From CALIZF01 sp046292445 (GTDB lineage: Bacteria; Pseudomonadota; Alphaproteobacteria; Rhodobacterales; Rhodobacteraceae): 64,000 nt of DNA. Under the pieces are notes generated by a model. It searched no databases. It was given only the letters and a program-made list of their open reading frames with translations, and had not been told where the DNA came from. The translations under genes and the position numbers were made by a program. Below, piece after piece: positions 41,536-51,106 of this stretch; position 1 is the stretch's first letter; each line of letters opens with the position of its first letter. The stretch spans positions 15,103 through 79,102 of the forward strand of contig JBKBQT010000013.1 of NCBI GenBank assembly GCA_046292445.1. Reading direction: 5' to 3'.

Positions 41536-42828
41536 ATGTTCCGGCAGGGAAGGGCGGGGGCAAGCGTGCAAAATGCGGTGATCGACCATGGACGTGCCGC
41601 AGCAGCGACTGCCCCGTGGCGGGTTCTGGTGGTCGATGACAGCCGCGCGCAGCGACAGCTCTTGCGCGCATCGCTGACCCGCTGGGGCTATCAGGTCAGC
41701 GATGCCGCCTCGGGCGACGAGGCACTGGCGCTCGTCCGCGCGGGCCGCTTCGACATCATTCTGAGCGACTGGGTGATGCCGGGCATGTCCGGCCTCGATT
41801 TCTGCCGTGCCTTCAGGGCCTTGCCGCAGGACGACTATGGCTATTTCATCCTCCTGACATCCAAGAGCGCGACCGAGGAGGTCGCCCGCGGGCTCGACGT
41901 CGGCGCCGACGATTTCCTCGCCAAGCCGGTAAGCCCGGACGAGCTGCGGGCGCGGCTCAAGGCCGGCGAGCGCATCCTCGGCATGCAGCGGGAGCTGAGG
42001 GACAAGAACCGCCTGCTCGGCGCGGCGCTGGACGAGTTGCAGGGCGTCTATGATTCGCTCGACCGCGACCTGATCGAGGCGCGCAAGCTGCAGCAATCGC
42101 TGGTGCGCGACCGGCACCGCGATTTCGGCACCGCGTCGGTGTCGCTGTTGCTGCGTCCCTCGGGGCACGTCGGCGGCGATCTGGTGGGGTATTTCGCCAT
42201 CGGGCCTGGCCGGGTTGCGTTCTTTTCAGTCGATGTGTCGGGCCATGGTGTCGCGGCGGCGATGATGGCGGCGCGGCTTGCCGGGATGCTGGCGTCGGCT
42301 TCGCCTGACGGGAACGTGGCGCTTGCGCTCGACGGCGCCACCCCGGTCGAGCCATGGCCGCCCGAAACCGTCGCGGCCCGCCTCAACCGCGTCCTGCACG
42401 AGGTGATCCGGGTCGATCAGTATTTCACCTGTGTCTATGCCGAGGCGGATCTGGTCAGCGGCCGGGTCTCGCTGGTCCAGGCGGGGCATCCGCATCCGCT
42501 CTTGCTGGCGGCTGACGGGCGCGTGACGCGGATCGGCCGGGGCGGCCTGCCGGTCGGCCTCATTCCCGACGCGGCCTGGGAACGGGTGGAGTTCCGCATG
42601 GCGCCGGGCGACCGGCTGGTGCTGATGTCCGACGGTTTCACCGAATGCACTGCGGAAACGGGCGAGGAACTGGGCGAGGCGGGGTTCTCGGCGCTGCTCG
42701 CGGCCACCAGGGGCCTGACCGGCGCCGCGATGCTCGACGCGCTGCTGTGGGAGATGGAGCGGTTTTCGGGCAGCACCGAATTCATCGACGACATGTCGGC
42801 CGTGCTCTACGAGTTTCGCGGACCCTAG
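41536..42828 (+). CDS. Response regulator with PP2C/RsbU-type phosphatase output
   Basis: A receiver domain (VLVVDDSRAQRQ, phospho-Asp in ILSDWVMPGMSG, LTSKS, Lys in AKPVSPDEL) is joined by a coiled-coil linker to a SpoIIE/RsbU-type serine phosphatase (GHVGGDLVGYF, VDVSGHGVAAAM, LMSDGFTEC, FIDDMSAVLYEF). Such proteins dephosphorylate STAS anti-anti-sigma factors in partner-switching. Rhodobacter RbaY, which affects gene transfer agent production, has this architecture and may be an orthologue; no RbaV/RbaW-like gene is present here. The start may be ATG 41536 or GTG 41566, the latter with a better GGGGG ribosome-binding site. Confidence 0.9.
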   Translation: MFRQGRAGASVQNAVIDHGRAAAATAPWRVLVVDDSRAQRQLLRASLTRWGYQVSDAASGDEALALVRAGRFDIILSDWVMPGMSGLDFCRAFRALPQDDYGYFILLTSKSATEEVARGLDVGADDFLAKPVSPDELRARLKAGERILGMQRELRDKNRLLGAALDELQGVYDSLDRDLIEARKLQQSLVRDRHRDFGTASVSLLLRPSGHVGGDLVGYFAIGPGRVAFFSVDVSGHGVAAAMMAARLAGMLASASPDGNVALALDGATPVEPWPPETVAARLNRVLHEVIRVDQYFTCVYAEADLVSGRVSLVQAGHPHPLLLAADGRVTRIGRGGLPVGLIPDAAWERVEFRMAPGDRLVLMSDGFTECTAETGEELGEAGFSALLAATRGLTGAAMLDALLWEMERFSGSTEFIDDMSAVLYEFRGP

Positions 42829-42831
42829 CGT

Positions 42832-43266
42832 TCACAGAAGCCGGCCGAGGAAATGCCGGTCGCCGGTATTGGCCACGAGCCGCGCAGCGGTGGCGAGCGG
42901 CGCCCAGAGCGCGGTATGCCCTGCTTCGGTCGGCGGGCCGATCATCCGCCCGGGCCGCGCGAGATAGACCACGCAGAGCTTTTCCGCCCAGAGGTCGTAT
43001 TCGGGCATGTAGGTGAAGCGCCGGAACGCCCCCAGCCGCCGTTCGACCGCCATCGTCCAGCCGGTTTCCTCAAGCACCTCGCGGTGCAGCGCGGGGATCG
43101 CCTGTTCGCCCGGGTCGATCCCGCCGCCGGGCAGCTGCACCTCGGGCACCGGGGCATCCTGATGCGTCAAGAGGATATCCGGCCCCCGGCGCAGGATCGC
43201 ATAGACCCCCGGCCGCCGTCGGTAGTGCCGGCCAGCCCGGGGGCTCTCGCCGAATCGCCGGATCAT
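42832..43266 (-). CDS. Nudix hydrolase
   Basis: A 144-residue Nudix protein. The Nudix box GGGIDPGEQAIPALHREVLEETGW fits Gx5Ex7REUxEExGU apart from length detail, so it should cleave a nucleoside diphosphate linked to some group. Substrate is unknown. It converges on the PP2C gene with 3 bases between stops. The start MIRRFGESPRAGRHY is at 43266. Confidence 0.87.
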   Translation of the reverse strand: MIRRFGESPRAGRHYRRRPGVYAILRRGPDILLTHQDAPVPEVQLPGGGIDPGEQAIPALHREVLEETGWTMAVERRLGAFRRFTYMPEYDLWAEKLCVVYLARPGRMIGPPTEAGHTALWAPLATAARLVANTGDRHFLGRLL

Positions 43267-43354
43267 GCTGCCCCCTTGGACCTGCGGTTGTCGTGCCTAT
43301 ATGCCCGCGGTATGCCAAGGCGCGGCATCGAGGGAAACCCCCGGAGACCTGTTC

Positions 43355-44359
43355 ATGACCATCGGCTCTCAGATCGCCTGGGACGATACAGTCCTGCCGT
43401 TCCAGCTCGACCGGCCCGATATCCGCGGCCGCGTCGCGCGGCTCGACGGCGTTCTGGACCAGATCCTGGCGCAGCACGACTATCCCGCCCCGATCGAGGC
43501 GCTGGTGGCCGAGGCGGCGCTTTTGACCGCACTCATCGGGCAGACGATCAAGCTGCGCTGGAAGCTGAGCCTGCAGATCCGCGGCAACGGCGCTGCGCGG
43601 CTGATCGCGACCGACTACTTCGGCCCGGGCACCAGCGGCGAGCCGGCACGGATCCGGGCCTATGCCAGTTTCGATCGCGACAGGATCGACGCGCAGGCGC
43701 CGGGGTTCGGCCAGATCGGGCAGGGGTATTTCGCGATCCTGCTCGACCAGGGCCCCGATACGCTGCCCTATCAGGGGATCACACCGATCGCGGGCGGGTC
43801 GCTGTCGTCCTGCGCCGAGGCGTATTTCGCCCAGTCCGAACAGCTTCCGACGCGGTTCGCGCTGTCCTTCGGCCGCTCGCGCGCGCCGCGCGGGACGCCG
43901 GCCTGGCGCGCCGGCGGGGTGATGGTGCAGTCGATGCCCAAGGCATCGCCCCTCATGGCCAAGGGCGACGGCGGGTCGGGCGACGGCGGCCTGCTGGCGG
44001 CGGCCGACATCCTGCACGGCGACGACGAGGATAACTGGAACCGCGTGAACTTGCTTCTGGACACGGTCGAGCCGCTGGAGCTTGTCGGCCCCGTCGTGCA
44101 ACCGACCGAGCTTCTGGTGCGGCTGTTCCACGACGAGGTGCCGCGGGTGTTCGATGCCCAGCCGGTGCGGTTCGGCTGCACCTGTTCGATCGACAAGGTG
44201 CGCAGTTCCCTGTCGATCTATTCCGCCAAGGATATCGCCACGATGACCACGCCCGAGGGGATCGTCACCGCCGATTGCCAGTTCTGCGGCGCGCATTACG
44301 AACTTGACCCGGCAACGGTCGGGTTCGAGGCGGTGGGGGGCAGCGGTGGGGCACATTGA
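43355..44359 (+). CDS. hslO: Redox-regulated chaperone Hsp33
   Basis: Hsp33 is a holdase switched on by oxidation. The 334-residue protein has the C-terminal zinc site CTC...CQFC (CxC and CxxC, four cysteines) that forms disulfides under oxidative stress, and the central RGNGAARL and IAGGSLSSCAEAYFAQSEQ of the chaperone domain. The ATG at 43355 is preceded by CCGGAGA at 43341-43347. It overlaps the following Nudix gene by 14 bases. Confidence 0.94.
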   Translation: MTIGSQIAWDDTVLPFQLDRPDIRGRVARLDGVLDQILAQHDYPAPIEALVAEAALLTALIGQTIKLRWKLSLQIRGNGAARLIATDYFGPGTSGEPARIRAYASFDRDRIDAQAPGFGQIGQGYFAILLDQGPDTLPYQGITPIAGGSLSSCAEAYFAQSEQLPTRFALSFGRSRAPRGTPAWRAGGVMVQSMPKASPLMAKGDGGSGDGGLLAAADILHGDDEDNWNRVNLLLDTVEPLELVGPVVQPTELLVRLFHDEVPRVFDAQPVRFGCTCSIDKVRSSLSIYSAKDIATMTTPEGIVTADCQFCGAHYELDPATVGFEAVGGSGGAH

Positions 44360-44945
44360 CGCCTTCGACCGCATCCGCGCCGCGCTGGCGATGCCGGCGC
44401 GGCCTTCGTCCGACTACGACCTCAACCCGCAAAGCCGTGTCCAGATGCCGCCGTTGCGGGCAGCGGCCGTTCTGGTGCCGCTCGTCGCGGGACCGCGCGG
44501 GCTCGACGTTGTGCTGACCAAGCGCGCCTCGGGCCTGCGCAACCACCCGGGCCAGATCGCCTTTCCCGGCGGCAAGGTGGACGAGGGCGATGCCGGGGTC
44601 GAGGCGGCGGCGCTGCGCGAGGCGCGCGAGGAGATCGGGCTTCCCCCCGCGCTGGTCGTGCCGATGGGCCTTCTGCCGGTGCACGAGACGGTGACGGGTT
44701 TTTCCGTCACGCCGGTCGTCGCGCAGATCACCGCCCCGTTCGATCCGGTCCCGCAGCCCGGCGAGGTGGACGAGGTGTTCCACGTCCCGCTGGCGCATCT
44801 GGCCGATCCGGCGCGCTACCGCATCGAGCGGCGGATGTGGCGGGGGCAGTGGCGCAACTATTACACCGTCCCCTGGGGGCCATATTACATCTGGGGCGCG
44901 ACCGCGCGCATCCTGCGCGGCCTAGCCGACCGTCTGGCGGCATGA
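44346..44945 (+). CDS. CoA-type Nudix hydrolase
   Basis: A 199-residue protein. It has RASGLRNHPGQIAFPGGKVDEGDAG, the UPF0035-like signature before the Nudix box of CoA pyrophosphatases, and the box LREAREEIGL. It probably hydrolyses CoA or its derivatives to phosphopantetheine compounds. The best start is GTG at 44346 (MGHIDAFDRIRAAL), after a G-rich stretch, overlapping hslO. The stop overlaps the next gene by 4 bases. Confidence 0.87.
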   Translation: MGHIDAFDRIRAALAMPARPSSDYDLNPQSRVQMPPLRAAAVLVPLVAGPRGLDVVLTKRASGLRNHPGQIAFPGGKVDEGDAGVEAAALREAREEIGLPPALVVPMGLLPVHETVTGFSVTPVVAQITAPFDPVPQPGEVDEVFHVPLAHLADPARYRIERRMWRGQWRNYYTVPWGPYYIWGATARILRGLADRLAA

Positions 44946-46078
44946 GGATCGCGGGCGACTGGCTTGCCGCGCCTGGCGCGCAGGCGGTCTGCACCATGCT
45001 CGAGGCGGCCGGGCACAGGGCGCTGTTCGTGGGCGGCTGCGTACGCAACGCCCTGATGGGCCGGCCGGTCGCCGATCTCGACATCGCGACCGATGCCCTG
45101 CCCGAGGCGGTGATGGCGTTGGCCGCGGCGGCCGGGTTGCGCACCGTGCCGACCGGGCTGGCCCACGGCACGGTCACGGTCATCGCCGCGGGCGTGCCGC
45201 ACGAGGTGACGACGTTCCGCCGCGACGTGGCGACCGACGGCCGTCACGCGACCGTCGCCTTTACAGCAGCGGTCGAGCACGACGCCGCCCGGCGCGATTT
45301 CACGATGAATGCGCTTTATGCCGACCGGACCGGCCAGGTCATCGACCCGCTCGGCGGCCTGCCCGACCTGCGTGCGGGGCGCGTTCGGTTCGTCGGCGAT
45401 CCCGCGGCGCGGATCGCCGAGGATTACCTGCGCGTGCTGCGGTTCTTCCGGTTCCACGCCCATTACGGGGCGGACGGGCTCGATCCGGAGGGGCTCGCGG
45501 CCTGTGCGGCGGCAGTGCCGGGGCTCGGGCGGCTCTCGCGCGAACGGGTGGGGGCGGAGATGCGCAAGCTGCTGGCCGCGCCCGATCCGGCGCCGGCGGT
45601 GGCGGCGATGGCGGCGGCCGGGGTGCTGGGCGCGGTCCTGCCCGGTGCCGATCCCGCACCGCTCGCGGTGCTGGTGCATCTCGAGGGCGACCTCGCGCCC
45701 GAGTGGCTGCGGCGCCTCGCGGCGCTCGGCGGGGCGGCGCCGGCCGAGGCGCTGCGCCTGTCGCGGGCCGAGGCGCAGGCGCTGGACCGGATCGCCGGGG
45801 CGGCGCGGGACGGGATGCCGCCGCACGAGGCGGGCTATCGACTCGGGGCCGAGGCCGGGCGCGACGCGGTGCTGGTGCGCGCGGCCCTGCTGGCAGCGCC
45901 CCTCGCGCCCGGTTGGGCGGCCGAGGTCGCCAGGGGCGCGGCGGCGGTGTGCCCCGTGAGCGCGGCAGATTTCATGCCGCGCCTCTCGGGCCCCGCACTC
46001 GGCGCCGCGCTGAAGGCGGCCGAGGACCGCTGGATCGCCTCGGGCTTTTCGCTTGCGCGCAACGATCTGGCCGGTTGA
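44942..46078 (+). CDS. cca: CCA tRNA nucleotidyltransferase/poly(A) polymerase family
   Basis: A class II nucleotidyltransferase of 378 residues. The motifs are LFVGGCVRN, the catalytic DLDIATDA, RRDFTMNALY, and RIAEDYLRVLRFFRFHA. This type adds or repairs the tRNA CCA end or adds poly(A); the alphaproteobacterial form with this size is usually annotated as CCA-adding. The start at 44942 overlaps the Nudix stop as ATGA. Confidence 0.92.
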   Translation: MRIAGDWLAAPGAQAVCTMLEAAGHRALFVGGCVRNALMGRPVADLDIATDALPEAVMALAAAAGLRTVPTGLAHGTVTVIAAGVPHEVTTFRRDVATDGRHATVAFTAAVEHDAARRDFTMNALYADRTGQVIDPLGGLPDLRAGRVRFVGDPAARIAEDYLRVLRFFRFHAHYGADGLDPEGLAACAAAVPGLGRLSRERVGAEMRKLLAAPDPAPAVAAMAAAGVLGAVLPGADPAPLAVLVHLEGDLAPEWLRRLAALGGAAPAEALRLSRAEAQALDRIAGAARDGMPPHEAGYRLGAEAGRDAVLVRAALLAAPLAPGWAAEVARGAAAVCPVSAADFMPRLSGPALGAALKAAEDRWIASGFSLARNDLAG

Positions 46079-46140
46079 GCGGTTCCCCTCGCCGGCCCGG
46101 GGCGCTATATGCCGCAGGTCGCCGTGGTCGAGGCCTTGTC

Positions 46141-47991
46141 ATGTTCCGGTTCTTCGAGACCCTTGTCGATCCCTATCAGGGATACGCCGAGACGAACGCC
46201 CCGCCGCGGCGCCTGTGGCCGTTCCTGCGCGACTATGTGCTGCCGTTCCGGCGCGTCTTTGCGGTGACGGGCGTGCTGTCGGTCATCGTCGCGGCGGGCG
46301 ATGTGGCGATGATCTGGTATGTCGGGCGGGTCGTCGATCTGCTCGCGCAGGGCTCGCCCGCGCAGGTCTGGGCCGATCACGGGACCGAGATCCTGCTGGT
46401 CGCGCTCGCGATCGTCCTGATCCGTCCGGTCATCGCCGGGGCCAACACGGCGATCCTGCACAATACCATCCTGCCCAATTTCGGCACGATGATTCGCTGG
46501 CGCGCGCACCGGCATGTCCTGCGCCAGCCCGTCGGCTGGTTCGAGAGCGATTTTGCCGGACGGATCGCCAACCGCATCATGCAGACGCCCCCCGCGGCGG
46601 GCGAGGCGGTGTTCCAGACCTTCGATGCCATGGCCTTCGCGCTGGTGACGCTGATCGGCGCGCTTCTGATGCTGGCCGATGCCGACCTGCGGCTGGCGCT
46701 GCCGCTGGTGCTGTGGTTCGCGGGCTATGTCGCGCTCGTGCGCTGGACGATCCGGCGTGCGGGGCCGGCATCCAAGGCCAGCGCCGATGCGCGGTCGGCG
46801 GTGACCGCGCGGGTCGTCGATGCCTATACCAACATCCATTCGGTCAAGCTCTTTGCCCATCACCGGCGCGAGGTCGCCTATGCCAAGGACGCGATCGAAC
46901 ATGCGCGGGCGACCTTCCAGCGCGAGATGCGGATCATCACCACGATGGACGTCGCGCTGACGACGCTCAACGGCCTGCTGATCGTGGCGGTGACCGGCTG
47001 GGCGATCTGGCTGTGGCATGGCGGGGCGGCGACGGTGGGGACGGTGGCGGCGGCCTCGGCGCTTGTGCTGCGGCTCAACAACATGACCTACTGGATCATG
47101 TGGTCAACGACCAACCTCGTGCAGAACCTCGGCGTCGTGGCCGAGGGGATGGAGACGATCACCCAGCCCATCGGCCTTACCGACGCTCCGGCGGCACCGC
47201 CGCTGGCCTTCCGCGCGGGGCGGATCGAGTTCCGCGGGGTCGGGCACCATTACGGTCGCGGGTCGGGCGGGCTGCGGGGGATCGACCTGACCATCGCGCC
47301 GGGCGAGAAGGTGGGGATCGTCGGCCGGTCGGGTGCGGGGAAATCGACGCTCGTCAAGCTTTTGCTGCGGTTCTACGACGCCGAGCAGGGGGCGATCCTG
47401 ATCGACGGGCAGGACATCCGCGCCGTGTCGCAGGAATCCTTGCGCGCGCAGATCGGCATGGTCCAGCAGGACTCGAGCCTGCTGCACCGGTCGGTGCGCG
47501 AGAATATCCTTTATGGTCGCCCCGACGCGACCGAAGCCGAGATGATCGCCGCCGCCCGCCGGGCCGAGGCGCATGCGTTCATCGAAACGCTGGTCGATCC
47601 GCAGGGCCGTCGCGGCTACGACGCGCAGGTCGGCGAGCGGGGGGTCAAGCTTTCGGGCGGGCAGCGGCAGCGGGTGGCGCTGGCGCGGGTGATCCTCAAG
47701 GATGCGCCGATCCTGATCCTCGACGAGGCGACATCCGCGCTCGACAGCGAGGTGGAGGCGGCGATCCAGAAAACGCTCTACGGCGTGATGGAGGGCAAGA
47801 CGGTGATCGCCATCGCGCACCGGCTGTCCACGATCGCCGCAATGGACCGGATCGTGGTCGTCGATGACGGGCGCATCGTCGAGCAGGGGCCGCATGCGGC
47901 GCTGTTGGAACGCGGCGGGCTCTATGCCCGGTTCTGGGCGCGGCAGTCGGGCGGGTTCATCGGTGCCGATGCGGCCGAGGCGGCGGAATGA
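46141..47991 (+). CDS. ABC transporter, fused permease-ATPase, subunit 1
   Basis: A 616-residue half-transporter with six predicted transmembrane helices followed by an ATPase. Walker A GRSGAGKST, Q-loop MVQQDSS, signature LSGGQRQRVALARV, Walker B ILILDEATSALDS and the H-loop IAHRLST are all intact. It is the exporter (MsbA/ABCB) type. The next gene is a paralogue of equal length, suggesting a heterodimer. Substrate is unknown. The ATG at 46141 is chosen over a much earlier start inside cca. Confidence 0.92.
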   Translation: MFRFFETLVDPYQGYAETNAPPRRLWPFLRDYVLPFRRVFAVTGVLSVIVAAGDVAMIWYVGRVVDLLAQGSPAQVWADHGTEILLVALAIVLIRPVIAGANTAILHNTILPNFGTMIRWRAHRHVLRQPVGWFESDFAGRIANRIMQTPPAAGEAVFQTFDAMAFALVTLIGALLMLADADLRLALPLVLWFAGYVALVRWTIRRAGPASKASADARSAVTARVVDAYTNIHSVKLFAHHRREVAYAKDAIEHARATFQREMRIITTMDVALTTLNGLLIVAVTGWAIWLWHGGAATVGTVAAASALVLRLNNMTYWIMWSTTNLVQNLGVVAEGMETITQPIGLTDAPAAPPLAFRAGRIEFRGVGHHYGRGSGGLRGIDLTIAPGEKVGIVGRSGAGKSTLVKLLLRFYDAEQGAILIDGQDIRAVSQESLRAQIGMVQQDSSLLHRSVRENILYGRPDATEAEMIAAARRAEAHAFIETLVDPQGRRGYDAQVGERGVKLSGGQRQRVALARVILKDAPILILDEATSALDSEVEAAIQKTLYGVMEGKTVIAIAHRLSTIAAMDRIVVVDDGRIVEQGPHAALLERGGLYARFWARQSGGFIGADAAEAAE

Positions 47992-49838
47992 GGCGGCTGG
48001 CCGCGATCATCGCAGCGTTCCGCCCGGCAGACGGGCCGCCGCCGTCGCGCCTGATGCCGTTCTTTGCCTGGTGCCTGTCGGGGTCCGGGCGCGGCCTCGC
48101 GCTGGCGACGCTCCTGTCGGCGGCGGCCGGGGTGCTCGACGTGGTGATGGCCTGGTATCTGGGCCTTGTGATCGATGCGGCGGTGGGGTCCGAGCCCGGG
48201 GCGGTCTGGGCGGACAATGCGTGGCTCTTCGCCAGTTTCGTGGTGTTCCTGCTGCTCATAAAGCCGGCGGTCTTCGGCCTTTCGGTTGCCGCGAACGCGG
48301 TGATCCTGCAACCGGGGCTCATGCCACTTGCCCTGTCGCGGCTGCACCGCTGGACGATGGGCCATGCGGTGACGTTTTTCGACAACGATTTCGCGGGCCG
48401 GATAGCGCAGAAACAGATGCAGGCGGCCCGCGCGATCACCGATGTGGTCAGCGAGACGATCAACACCGTCGCCTTTGCCCTCGCCTCGCTGATCGGATCG
48501 GTGCTGTTCCTGTTCATCATCGATCTTCGGATCGGCCTCGCCCTTGCGGTCTGGGTCGCGGCCTATGTCGCGCTCATCTCGTGGTTCATGCCGCGCATCC
48601 AGGTGCGATCGGCGAGCCGTGCGGCGGCGCGGGCCACGGTAACGGGCGTGGTGGTGGACACGATCACCAACATCAAGACGGTCAAGCTGTTCGGCCATTC
48701 CGCGCATGAGGATCGCGCGGCGATCCGGTCGATGGAAGGGTATCGCGACAGCGCCATCGTCTTCGGCGCACTGTCGGTCTGGTTCCGGTCGTCGCTGATG
48801 GTCCTTGCGGGTCTGTTGCCGCTGGTGCTGATCGGGGGGACCATCCGTCTGTGGCAACTGGGCATGGCCAGCCCCGGCGATATCGCCGCCGCCGGCGCGC
48901 TGTCGATCCGCATCAGCCAGATGACGGGCTGGGTCAGTTTCGGCCTGATGAACATCTATGCCGCCATCGGCGAGGTCGAGGACGGGATGCAGACGCTCAC
49001 CCCGCCGCATACGCTCACCGATGCGCCCGATGCGGTGGACCTCGGGCGCGTGACGGGCGCCGTGGCCTTCGAGGACGTGAGCTTTGCCTATGGCCGGCGC
49101 CATGGCGGGGTGCAGTCGGTCGACCTGCGGATCGCGCCGGGGGAAAAGATCGGGATCGTCGGCGCATCGGGTGCCGGGAAATCGACGCTGGTGGCGCTGT
49201 TGCTGCGGCTCTACGACACGGAAACCGGGCGTGTGACGGTGGACGGGCGCGACGTCCGGTCCGTCACGCAGGAAAGCCTGCGGCGGCAGATCGCGATGGT
49301 CACGCAGGAAACGGCGATGTTCAACCGCTCGGCCCGCGACAATATCCTCTACGGCCGCCCCGATGCGACCGCGGATGACCTGATCGCGGCGGCGAAGGCG
49401 GCCGAGGCGCATGATTTCATCCTCGGCCTCAAGGATCACGCCGGGCGGCGCGGCTACGACGCCCATCTGGGCGAGCGGGGCGTCAAGCTTTCGGGCGGGC
49501 AGCGGCAACGCATCGCGCTGGCGCGGGCGTTCGTCAAGGACGCGCCGATCCTCGTGCTCGACGAGGCGACATCGGCGCTCGACAGCGAGGTCGAGGCGCA
49601 GGTGCAGGACGCCCTCGGCCGGGTGATGGAGGGCAAGACGGTTCTTGCCATCGCGCACCGGCTGTCCACCATCGCGGCGATGGACCGGATCGTGGTGATG
49701 GATGCGGGCCGGATCGTCGAGGAGGGCAGCCATGCCGCGCTCCTGGCGCGGGGCGGGCTATACGCCCGTTACTGGGCGCGGCAGTCGGGCGGGTTCCTCG
49801 GGACCGACGAGGCCAGCGCGGCGAACGCCGCCGAATGA
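47988..49838 (+). CDS. ABC transporter, fused permease-ATPase, subunit 2
   Basis: Also 616 residues, with six membrane helices and a complete ATPase: GASGAGKST, MVTQETAM, LSGGQRQRIALARAF, ILVLDEATSALDS and IAHRLST. The end, WARQSGGFLGTDEASAANAAE, closely resembles that of subunit 1 (WARQSGGFIGADAAEAAE), a sign of tandem duplication. Both ATP sites look catalytically competent. It overlaps subunit 1 by 4 bases and the following methyltransferase by 4 bases. Confidence 0.92.
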   Translation: MRRLAAIIAAFRPADGPPPSRLMPFFAWCLSGSGRGLALATLLSAAAGVLDVVMAWYLGLVIDAAVGSEPGAVWADNAWLFASFVVFLLLIKPAVFGLSVAANAVILQPGLMPLALSRLHRWTMGHAVTFFDNDFAGRIAQKQMQAARAITDVVSETINTVAFALASLIGSVLFLFIIDLRIGLALAVWVAAYVALISWFMPRIQVRSASRAAARATVTGVVVDTITNIKTVKLFGHSAHEDRAAIRSMEGYRDSAIVFGALSVWFRSSLMVLAGLLPLVLIGGTIRLWQLGMASPGDIAAAGALSIRISQMTGWVSFGLMNIYAAIGEVEDGMQTLTPPHTLTDAPDAVDLGRVTGAVAFEDVSFAYGRRHGGVQSVDLRIAPGEKIGIVGASGAGKSTLVALLLRLYDTETGRVTVDGRDVRSVTQESLRRQIAMVTQETAMFNRSARDNILYGRPDATADDLIAAAKAAEAHDFILGLKDHAGRRGYDAHLGERGVKLSGGQRQRIALARAFVKDAPILVLDEATSALDSEVEAQVQDALGRVMEGKTVLAIAHRLSTIAAMDRIVVMDAGRIVEEGSHAALLARGGLYARYWARQSGGFLGTDEASAANAAE

Positions 49839-51106
49839 GGCTGACGGTCGAACGGCTGGGCCACCACGGCGACGGGATCGCGCCGGGGGCGGATGGGGCG
49901 CCGGTCTTTCTGCCGGGGTGCCTGCCGGGCGAGGTGGTGGATGCCACGCCCGACGGGCCGCGCATCGTCACCCCCTCGCCCGACCGGGTGCGCCCGCCCT
50001 GCCCGCATGCCCGCGCCTGCGGCGGCTGTGCGTTGCAGCATGTGCGGGACGGTTTCGTGGCGGACTGGAAGCAGGGCGTCGTGCGCGCGGCGCTGGCGGC
50101 GCAGGGGATCGCCGCGCCCTTCGCGCCGATGCATGTCTCGCCCGCGCAGAGCCGCCAGCGGGCGACCCTCGCCGCGCGGCGAACCAGGGCGGGGGTGACG
50201 GTCGGGTTTCACCGGCGCGGGTCCGATCAGGTGGTGGAGATCCCCGGTTGCCTTCTGCTGCATCCCGATCTGATGGCGGCGCTCCCGGCGGTGGCCGAGA
50301 TCGCGCGGGCGGGGGCATCGCGGACGGCCGCGCTCGATGTCACGCTGACGCGCACGCGCGACGGGGTGGACGTGGCGGTTGCCGGCGGCAAGCCGCTGGA
50401 TGCGGCGCTGACCGGGACACTGGCGTGGATCGCGGCGGCGCACCGCCTTCCGCGCGTGACCTGGGGCGCCGAGGTTGCGGTGCAGCACACCGCCCCGCGC
50501 GTGGCCCTGGGCGCGGCGCTGGTGCCGCTGCCGCCCGGCGCGTTCCTCCAGGCGACCGAGGCGGGGGCGGCGGCGCTCGTCGCAGCGGTCGGCCGGGCGG
50601 TGGCGGGTGCGCAGCGGATCGTCGATCTGTTCGCCGGATGCGGCACCTTCGCGCTGCCGCTTGCGGCCCGGGCGCCGGTGCATGCGGTCGAAGGGGATGC
50701 GGCGATGATCGCCGCGCTGCTGGCCGGCTGGAAAGGCGCGCCCGGTCTTCACCGCATCACGGCCGAGGCGCGCGATCTGTTCCGCCGCCCCCTGCTGCCG
50801 GACGAGCTGCGGGGCTTCGACGCTGCCGTGATCGACCCGCCCCGTGCCGGGGCCGAGGCGCAGATGGCCGCGCTCGCCGCGGCGCGCGTGCCGGTCATCG
50901 CCGCCGTGTCCTGCAACCCTGCCAGCTTCGCCCGCGATGCGCGCATCGCCCTCGGGCTTGGCTATGCGCTCGACTGGGTGCAGGTGGTCGATCAGTTCCG
51001 CTGGTCTACCCATGTGGAACTTGCGGCCCGATTCCGCCTGCCCCATATCGCGCCGCAAAGGCCCGAAGGCGAGGGACAGGCGAATGACGACGCGCGACAA
51101 GGTTGA
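49835..51106 (+). CDS. TrmA/RlmD-type 23S rRNA or tRNA m5U methyltransferase
   Basis: A 423-residue class I methyltransferase. It has a TRAM-like N-terminus, an iron-sulfur site CPHARACGGCALQH with another cysteine in PGCLLL, SAM motif DLFAGCGTFALPL, DPPRAGAE and the catalytic cysteine in SCNPASFARD. The family makes 5-methyluridine in 23S rRNA (RlmC/RlmD) or tRNA (TrmA); the exact target is not fixed by sequence alone. The gene overlaps both neighbours, 4 bases with the ABC gene and 23 with the channel gene. Confidence 0.85.
   Translation: MRLTVERLGHHGDGIAPGADGAPVFLPGCLPGEVVDATPDGPRIVTPSPDRVRPPCPHARACGGCALQHVRDGFVADWKQGVVRAALAAQGIAAPFAPMHVSPAQSRQRATLAARRTRAGVTVGFHRRGSDQVVEIPGCLLLHPDLMAALPAVAEIARAGASRTAALDVTLTRTRDGVDVAVAGGKPLDAALTGTLAWIAAAHRLPRVTWGAEVAVQHTAPRVALGAALVPLPPGAFLQATEAGAAALVAAVGRAVAGAQRIVDLFAGCGTFALPLAARAPVHAVEGDAAMIAALLAGWKGAPGLHRITAEARDLFRRPLLPDELRGFDAAVIDPPRAGAEAQMAALAAARVPVIAAVSCNPASFARDARIALGLGYALDWVQVVDQFRWSTHVELAARFRLPHIAPQRPEGEGQANDDARQG

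Noticed and set aside
47922..49733. A 603-codon minus-strand open frame over the second ABC gene
   Set aside because: No recognisable domain and an unusual His/Arg/Asp composition; the ABC gene on the other strand is intact.
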